Assembly: GCA_902795555.1 (NCBI GenBank)
Contig: CADBLV010000175.1
Coordinates: forward strand, 1 to 6,290
Source of the DNA: an uncultured Eubacteriales bacterium
Lineage (GTDB): Bacteria; Bacillota_A; Clostridia; Christensenellales; Aristaeellaceae
Reading direction: 5' to 3'
DNA length: 6,290 nt
A model generated the notes under the pieces. It did not search any database, had not been told where the DNA came from, and worked only from the letters and a program-made list of their open reading frames with translations. Positions 1 through 4,347 of the stretch are shown one piece after another. The translations under genes and the position numbers were made by a program. Position 1 is the first letter of the stretch; every line of letters begins with the position of its first letter.

Positions 1-381
1 CTCCGTATAGAATCTGATGTTTTCACGCTTGTATAAAGGCGTTACCAAAGTTAAACGTTTCCAGTCTTTATAATGGTTCTTCACAAACTGAACGGCCTGT
101 GTGCCGATTCCTTTTCCCTGATATGCCGGGATGACGCACAGGCATCCGATTTCATATTCCTGCGGAGCGTTCAAATGGCATGATACACAGCCGACCGGCG
201 TATGATCACACAGGATGATATGCTTCGGAGATAAACGGATGGATTCTTCCATCATTTCGATCGTTTTTCCATATCCCGGGCATGAACCGAACCGCTGATA
301 ATCGCTGAAAAAGGAAGCGTTATAGAGATCGACCAGAAGCCCGGCGTCTTCCGTGGTGGCCTGTCTGAAATCAAGTTTCAT
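1..381 (-). CDS. GNAT-family N-acetyltransferase, C-terminus cut by window edge
   Basis: The frame is open for 127 codons from ATG at 381 to the window edge with no stop. The product begins MKLDFRQATTEDAGLLVDLY, the usual first strand and helix of a GNAT domain. It carries the acetyl-CoA-binding motif A at about residues 82-93 (CVIPAYQGKGIG, matching Q/R-x-x-G-x-G/A) and the late NIRFYTE segment (about 121-127) that normally precedes the final GF strand. Probably only the last 10-25 residues are missing. GNAT enzymes move an acetyl group from acetyl-CoA to an amine; the substrate cannot be told from sequence. The start lies 5 bp after the HPt stop with no clear Shine-Dalgarno site, so translation is probably coupled to the upstream gene. 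GC is about 47% by my count, clearly lower than neighbouring genes, which may mean separate ancestry. Family confidence is high; role is unknown. Confidence 0.88.
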   Translation of the reverse strand, partial: MKLDFRQATTEDAGLLVDLYNASFFSDYQRFGSCPGYGKTIEMMEESIRLSPKHIILCDHTPVGCVSCHLNAPQEYEIGCLCVIPAYQGKGIGTQAVQFVKNHYKDWKRLTLVTPLYKRENIRFYTE

Positions 382-386
382 GAGAT

Positions 387-725
387 TCAGAGCATGGCCT
401 GCAGCTGGCCGTATTTTTCCATGATTTCTTCCAGCAGCGGAGCATAATCCGTTTTCGTTCTGCTCCGAAGCAACTCGGTGATCTTTTCGATGGGCCTGCA
501 GATCGGCGTCAGGGCCAGATTGGCTGTCATGCCTTTGAGCGAATGGGCGATGTCAAAGCCTTTGTCCAGATCGCCGGCCTCGACGGCCTCCTTCAGCTTG
601 TCAAACGGGGCATCCTTCATGCCTTTGTTGATCAGCATCAGATAAAAAGATTCATTGTTCAGGCACCGGCCCAGGCCCTCGTCCACGTTTGCGCCCCAGT
701 TGCGCAGGCTTTCAATCGTCAGCAT
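387..725 (-). CDS. Standalone histidine phosphotransfer (HPt) protein
   Basis: This 112-residue protein is about the length of a single HPt four-helix bundle. The signature AHSLKGMTANLAL lies at residues 60-72, with H61 as the predicted phospho-accepting histidine followed by the conserved KG. The flanking sequence is helical, acidic and charged, as in HPt proteins that shuttle phosphate between receiver domains in the cytoplasm. It has no catalytic kinase motifs of its own. The start at 725 is supported by a strong AGGAGGG site six bases upstream. The gene follows the receiver-GGDEF-EAL gene by 12 bp and precedes the GNAT gene by 5 bp, so it is almost certainly in one operon with them. By position it probably links a hybrid kinase to the receiver of the upstream gene, but the only nearby kinase trace is a truncated receiver fragment. 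An alternative is that it serves an unlinked kinase. Confidence 0.92.
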   Translation of the reverse strand: MLTIESLRNWGANVDEGLGRCLNNESFYLMLINKGMKDAPFDKLKEAVEAGDLDKGFDIAHSLKGMTANLALTPICRPIEKITELLRSRTKTDYAPLLEEIMEKYGQLQAML

Positions 726-731
726 GTTTTT

Positions 732-738
732 CCCTCCT
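732..738 (-). promoter_or_regulatory. Shine-Dalgarno site of the HPt gene
   Basis: AGGAGGG on the minus strand ends six bases before the ATG at 725. Its first base is the T of the preceding gene's TGA stop (738-740) read on the complementary strand, so ribosomes terminating on the receiver-EAL gene finish right on this site. This favours coupled translation and fixes the HPt start. Confidence 0.8.
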
Positions 739-2414
739 CATTTGGTTTTCAGATAAGTTTCAAAGTCTTTCGCGGGCATCGGTCTGGCAAAATAGTAGCC
801 CTGCACGATATCGCAGCCCAGGCTTTGAAGTGTCAGCATCTGTTCTTCCGTCTCAACGCCCTCGGCGATCATCGGCACGGCGAGATAGCGGGAAATATCC
901 AGCATGATTTTCAGGATCCCGGTATTTCCGTTTTCCCGGAATGCGGTGCGGATGAACATCATATCCAGCTTCAGCGCGTCAATCGGCAGTTTGGTGATCA
1001 TATTCAGCGAGGAATACCCGGAGCCGAAATCGTCCATTTCGATCTTAAAACCCCTGGCCCGCAGGTCGGAAACAACGCGGATGATTTCCTCCGCGTCCTC
1101 CGTATAGGCAGACTCGGTGATTTCCAGATGCAGATCCTCATAGCGCAGACCGTTTTCTTCCACAAGACATCTGAGCGTATCGGACAGGTCGGAGTCCAGC
1201 ATGTCGATTCGCGACACATTGACGGAAACGGGCACGGAGCATCCCAGCCGCTTTTTCCAGTCGCCGATCTGCGCGGCGGCTTCCCGCCAGACATAATGAT
1301 CCAGCTCCCGAACCAGGCCGTTGTTCTCAAAAAGCGGAATGAACCTGCCCGGCGGGATCATGCCCAGCTCCGGATGCTGCCAGCGCACGAGCGCCTCCGC
1401 GCCGCATAAAACGGGCTTCGGAGAACGGATGTCGTATTTCGGCTGAAAATAAACGAAGAATTGCTTCTGCGCGAGGGCATTGCGGAAATCGTCCAGCAGC
1501 CGCTCGGCAAACGCCTCCTGTTCCCGCAGGGATTCATCATACACGGCGACGGATTCCGAGAAGCTGTTCCGGATGGTATCCGCCGCGCTCTTGGCATGAT
1601 CGAAGCGGCGTTCCATATCGACGGTTTTATCCACCTTTGGACAAACCCCGATGCGGATGCGTACGCGTCCCGGATCTTCCCCGCAGGCGGCGGCAGTCAC
1701 CTGCTGCGCAAGCGGCTCGTAATCCTCCATATGGGGACAGTAGATCTGGAAGGTATCCGCCTCCCTGCGGCAGGCGATTCCGCCGCTGCCCCTGACGAAC
1801 CTGAGCAGCTCCGCGCCGATCCGTTTGAGCACTTCATCCCCGTAGGCTCTTCCGAAGCGCTCGTTCATCACATGGAAATGGCTGACATCCAGCACCAGGG
1901 CATCCGTCTCCTCGTCCTGATGAAACGTGTCATAGATTTCCGCATAACGGAAAAAATACTCCCGGTTATACAGCCCGGTCAGATGATCGCGTTCCGTCCA
2001 GCGGATCAGATCCTTGTTTTCGGAAAGCTCAATGCAGCGCCGGACGCGGGCCAGGATGATCTCAGGCCGCGGATAAGGCTTGGGGATAAAGTCGCTGGCG
2101 CCGGCATTGAGGCTTTCCACCTCGGAGTCCGTGTCGGAGGTCAGCACAATGACGGGGATCCGGGAAAGATCGATGTCCTTTTTGATCTCCTGCAGCAGGT
2201 CCAGCCCCTTCATGCCCGGCAGATTCAGATCCAGCAGCACGAGGCTGAGCGTTCCGCTGTTCGCGTGAATCATCTTCAGGGCTTCCTCGGCGGTTTCCGC
2301 GCACAGGGTCTCATACTCCTGCTGAAGAATCGCGCGCAGCATTTCGCGGTTGACGAATTCATCATCCACGATCAGCACATGCTTTTTCCCGTCCGTCTGA
2401 TGGGTAACAGTCAT
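738..2414 (-). CDS. Receiver-GGDEF-EAL response regulator, probable c-di-GMP phosphodiesterase
   Basis: The product has 558 residues and three domains. The receiver (about 11-128) has the acidic pair D17/D18, phospho-acceptor D62 (in LLDLNLPG), T92 and K112 (PKPY), so it looks phosphorylatable. A GGDEF-like domain (about 140-293) keeps DHLTGLYNR but reads EADTF at 218-222 where GGDEF is expected, so cyclase activity is unlikely. The EAL domain (about 302-555) is well preserved: E340 in EAL, N399, E431, D461/D462 in DDFG, K482, E518 and E521 in AEGVE, and Q538 in QGYYF. These are the metal- and substrate-binding positions of active EAL enzymes, which hydrolyse c-di-GMP to pGpG. The inferred role is a cytoplasmic output that lowers c-di-GMP when its receiver is phosphorylated; the degenerate GGDEF may be a GTP-sensing or structural part. 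The start at 2414 is set by a GGGAGAGG site six bases upstream. It follows a receiver fragment by 19 bp. Confidence 0.95.
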   Translation of the reverse strand: MTVTHQTDGKKHVLIVDDEFVNREMLRAILQQEYETLCAETAEEALKMIHANSGTLSLVLLDLNLPGMKGLDLLQEIKKDIDLSRIPVIVLTSDTDSEVESLNAGASDFIPKPYPRPEIILARVRRCIELSENKDLIRWTERDHLTGLYNREYFFRYAEIYDTFHQDEETDALVLDVSHFHVMNERFGRAYGDEVLKRIGAELLRFVRGSGGIACRREADTFQIYCPHMEDYEPLAQQVTAAACGEDPGRVRIRIGVCPKVDKTVDMERRFDHAKSAADTIRNSFSESVAVYDESLREQEAFAERLLDDFRNALAQKQFFVYFQPKYDIRSPKPVLCGAEALVRWQHPELGMIPPGRFIPLFENNGLVRELDHYVWREAAAQIGDWKKRLGCSVPVSVNVSRIDMLDSDLSDTLRCLVEENGLRYEDLHLEITESAYTEDAEEIIRVVSDLRARGFKIEMDDFGSGYSSLNMITKLPIDALKLDMMFIRTAFRENGNTGILKIMLDISRYLAVPMIAEGVETEEQMLTLQSLGCDIVQGYYFARPMPAKDFETYLKTK

Positions 2415-2420
2415 TTGTAT

Positions 2421-2428
2421 CCTCTCCC
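2421..2428 (-). promoter_or_regulatory. Shine-Dalgarno site of the receiver-GGDEF-EAL gene
   Basis: GGGAGAGG on the minus strand lies six bases before the ATG at 2414, inside the 19-bp gap after the TAA (2434-2436) of the receiver fragment. It supports the chosen start and indicates the two were once adjacent genes of one operon. Confidence 0.65.
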
Positions 2429-2433
2429 AATCA

Positions 2434-2565
2434 TTAAGGTCTGATCATTTTTTCCAGGGTATCGAACAGAGCGTCCGGCTCAACAGGCTTGGATAAATGC
2501 GCGTTCAGCCCGGCCTGCATGCTCCGCTGCACATCTTCGTCGAAAGCGTTGGCGGTCAGGGCGAT
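2434..2565 (-). pseudogene. Remnant of a receiver domain, probably the C-terminus of a hybrid sensor histidine kinase
   Basis: The last 43 codons before the TAA at 2434 encode IALTANAFDEDV, then LSKPVEPDALFDTLEKMI. This is the beta4-to-alpha5 part of a receiver domain, with the conserved Thr (ALT) and Lys (SKP) separated by 22 residues as in CheY. This exact style (ALTANAFxEDV, HLSKPVEPD) is typical of the C-terminal receiver of hybrid sensor kinases. Receiver similarity stops abruptly upstream of about 2565: the acidic pocket, phospho-acceptor aspartate, and all kinase and sensor domains are absent. The frame stays open up to an ATG at 2667, but those 34 residues do not resemble a receiver, the ATG has no Shine-Dalgarno site, and a TGA lies in frame just upstream. 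I therefore read it as a non-functional fragment left by a deletion or rearrangement. An assembly artefact is the main alternative. Confidence 0.82.
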
Positions 2566-2634
2566 GTGTTCCGGTTCGCCGGAGAAGCTCTCACAGTCTG
2601 GATTGGTAGACGATGGATACGATTCTTTTCGTCT

Positions 2635-2655
2635 CCGGAAAACCCGGTCTTCCGG
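2635..2655. repeat. Short inverted repeat CCGGAA / TTCCGG
   Basis: CCGGAA (2635-2640) and TTCCGG (2650-2655) can pair around a 9-base loop. A further CGGAA lies just to the right (2660-2664), so the central TTCCGG could pair with either arm. No T-tract follows on either strand, so it is not a standard rho-independent terminator. Significance is uncertain. Confidence 0.4.
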
Positions 2656-2684
2656 CGATCGGAACATTTCGACAGATGGTCACC

Positions 2685-2710
2685 GGTTCAATCGTTTTCA
2701 GGATTGAGCC
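2685..2710. repeat. Inverted repeat forming a 9-bp stem
   Basis: GGTTCAATC (2685-2693) can pair with GATTGAGCC (2702-2710), with one G-U wobble if the plus strand is transcribed, around the 8-base loop GTTTTCAG. On the minus-strand transcript the same position becomes a C-A mismatch, so the stem is better as plus-strand RNA. It lacks a following T-tract. Confidence 0.45.
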
Positions 2711-2747
2711 TTCGCTTCATCCCTCCCGGGATACAGATTCCCCTCTG

Positions 2748-3212
2748 TCAGTGGCCGGCCTTCGCTTCGTTTCCAATGCTCATACGGATTTGCTTCCGGA
2801 GCTTCGCGTCCTCATACTCCTTCCGCTCCTCCTCCGTTTCCGGTTCAAACGGCGGCACCGGCGCCGGCCTGTCCTGATCGTCCAGCGCCACGAACACCGC
2901 ATAGGCCCGGTTGATCAGCTCCCGGCTGCCGTCCAGCCGCTCCACCATGCTGTCCACCCGAACCTCCAGGGAGGTTCTCCCCGTCCAGGTGACCTTCGCC
3001 TCCTGCACCACCGTGTCGTTCAGATAGGCCGGCTTCAGGAAGGTCAGGTTGTCAATGCAGGCCGTCGTCACCGCCCGCTGGGTATACCGCCGGGCAGCCA
3101 CGGCGCCGACCACGTCGATCCACGCCATAATCTGGCCGCCGAACAGGCGCGGCTTTGCATATCCGTTGCAATGCTGGGGCATCACGATCTGAACCGTTGT
3201 CGTCTTTTCCAT
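2748..3212 (-). CDS. Acyl-CoA thioesterase, hotdog fold, YkhA/YciA-like
   Basis: The product has 154 residues from the chosen start MEKTTTVQIVMPQH. It has the hotdog core of acyl-CoA hydrolases: NGYAKPRLFGGQIMAWIDVV at residues 16-35, where N16 and D33 match the positions usually implicated in catalysis. The second half carries ACIDNLTFLKPAYLNDTV and the TGRTSLEVRVD strand, followed by INRAYAVFVALD. The C-terminal tail after about 122 is acidic and helical (PETEEERKEYEDAK), as in bacterial relatives. Such cytoplasmic enzymes hydrolyse acyl-CoA to free acid and CoA; chain-length preference cannot be read here. I start at 3212 because AGGCGG, one mismatch from consensus, lies eight bases upstream and family similarity begins there. 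A further in-frame ATG at 3257 overlaps the preceding stop as ATGA and would add 15 residues unlike the family. It follows the exported protein by 41 bp, probably in the same transcript, with no evident functional link. Confidence 0.9.
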   Translation of the reverse strand: MEKTTTVQIVMPQHCNGYAKPRLFGGQIMAWIDVVGAVAARRYTQRAVTTACIDNLTFLKPAYLNDTVVQEAKVTWTGRTSLEVRVDSMVERLDGSRELINRAYAVFVALDDQDRPAPVPPFEPETEEERKEYEDAKLRKQIRMSIGNEAKAGH

Positions 3213-3253
3213 GCTGTTTCCCGCCTCATTTCTGTGGATGATTCCCGCGTCCG

Positions 3254-4264
3254 TCATTTGGTGCTTTTGAAGTTCGCGATCGCGGCGTCCAGGGCGGCCA
3301 TGGTCTCGCTTCCCTGCCCTTCCAGATACTTCGCCGTGTACACGACCGTTCCCTTCAAAGAAACATCCATAAGCCGCAGCATATGGACATAATATCCCTG
3401 CAGCCTATAAACATAATGGGCGCCGGCCAGGGTTTTCCCGCCGATGACCATCTTCTCCTGTTCGGTGGTGGTAATCAGATCCTTTCCGTATTGCTCCTTC
3501 ATATAGGGCGTATATTGCTCCCGCAGGAATTCATACGGCTCAGCGATCTGATCATTGCTCCGGATGATCGTGATGAAAGGAATCACGCCTTCTTTCTTCG
3601 TATAGATGCTCAGCCCGTCCGCTTTGGTATACTTCGTCGGATAGGAAGCCTTCACCTTGGTCGTAAAGTTCAGCTCTTTGCAGGTGACGGTGTTCAGCGT
3701 GCCCGGCATCACCTTCGGCACGGCGCCGCTGCCCGTCACGGTCCGGACCATCTCAGTCAGGAGCAGCAGGGAGCGGTCCTGATCATCCTCATAGAATCGA
3801 ACGGAATACCGCAGATTCTTCCCGTTCCACTGATCGATCAGCTCCCAGGTGCACTTGGTCTCTCCGGCGATATCGTACGTATACAGCAGCCCGGTCATTT
3901 TCCGGCCGGAAACCGTGTAGGTTTTCACCTTTCCTTCGTCCAGCAGGTTTTTCGTCGAACGGTAATGCGCCTGATCGGTGCCTTTGACTTCACTCTCCAG
4001 ATAGCTCGCCGCGTTGAATTTAGCGTCACTGGGGAGCACATAAAGGCGCACATAAGCGGTGTACGCCGCTCTCTTCCCCTCATACAGCGCAACCACGAAT
4101 CCGAAGTCTTTTTTGTAGAAGCACTCATATTCCGCCGGAATCGCGAAGGTAAAGCTCTCTCCGGGATAGCTGACCGACCGCCGGACGCTGCTGTCCGCGA
4201 AAGCGCCGGTCATCAGAAGCATAGCCGTCATGATGGCCAGAATGATACAGATTCCTTTTCGCAT
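3254..4264 (-). CDS. Exported protein of unknown function with two similar halves
   Basis: The product has 336 residues. MRKG followed by a hydrophobic run (about 5-20) and AFA-DSS gives a signal peptide, with likely cleavage after A23. There is no lipobox cysteine, so it is probably secreted or on the outer membrane face rather than a lipoprotein. The mature part appears to be two related alpha/beta modules, about 38-175 and 198-333. Each begins with a strand ending in an aromatic/Pro pattern (SFTFAIPAEY, LNFTTKVKASYPTKY). Each then has a strand of the type VRLYVLP or ITIIRS, a helix (YLESEV, YEFLREQY), a GGK/SGRKxxG hairpin leading into YxYxxxG, and a final helix. This layout recalls the PsbP/Mog1/DcrB-like fold, but that is inference and no function follows. 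The start at 4264 is supported by AAGGAG eight bases upstream; a more distal in-frame ATG at 4339 would bury the signal peptide. It follows the adhesin by 83 bp. Confidence 0.8.
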   Translation of the reverse strand: MRKGICIILAIMTAMLLMTGAFADSSVRRSVSYPGESFTFAIPAEYECFYKKDFGFVVALYEGKRAAYTAYVRLYVLPSDAKFNAASYLESEVKGTDQAHYRSTKNLLDEGKVKTYTVSGRKMTGLLYTYDIAGETKCTWELIDQWNGKNLRYSVRFYEDDQDRSLLLLTEMVRTVTGSGAVPKVMPGTLNTVTCKELNFTTKVKASYPTKYTKADGLSIYTKKEGVIPFITIIRSNDQIAEPYEFLREQYTPYMKEQYGKDLITTTEQEKMVIGGKTLAGAHYVYRLQGYYVHMLRLMDVSLKGTVVYTAKYLEGQGSETMAALDAAIANFKSTK

Positions 4265-4272
4265 GGTGCTGT

Positions 4273-4278
4273 CTCCTT
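4273..4278 (-). promoter_or_regulatory. Shine-Dalgarno site of the exported protein gene
   Basis: AAGGAG on the minus strand lies eight bases before the ATG at 4264. It decides the start in favour of the signal-peptide-bearing Met over the in-frame ATG at 4339. I see no convincing promoter or terminator in the rest of the 83-bp gap (4265-4347). Confidence 0.7.
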
Positions 4279-4347
4279 CCGATTTCGTTCGGCCGCATTG
4301 AAAGATGCCGAAGATGTACCGTGGCGAATGAAGAAACACGTCCTGAA

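Larger units (their letters stand above)
2566..2747. other. Intergenic stretch with short inverted repeats, no supported gene
   Basis: This 182-bp stretch separates the thioesterase stop from the receiver remnant. No frame shows a recognisable protein. It contains several inverted repeats, listed separately, but no run of T after any of them on either strand. It holds no recognisable kinase or receiver sequence, so the break in the hybrid kinase gene falls at its left boundary. Confidence 0.5.

Noticed and set aside
543..2444. Long plus-strand open frames (543-1409 and 1461-2444) opposite the HPt and receiver-EAL genes
   Set aside because: These are antisense shadows of genes with complete catalytic motifs; their translations show no domain, and no start has a ribosome site.
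2635..2710. Rho-independent terminators at the two inverted repeats
   Set aside because: Neither stem is followed by a T-rich tract on either strand.
2688..2720. Ten-codon minus-strand mini-gene (MKRRLNPEND) directly after GGGAGGG
   Set aside because: The purine run abuts the ATG with no spacer, which is a poor initiation geometry, and ten codons carry no independent evidence of coding.
4265..4339. Upstream ATG at 4339 as the exported protein start
   Set aside because: It would place 25 polar residues before a clear signal peptide and has no ribosome site, while the ATG at 4264 has AAGGAG at good spacing.
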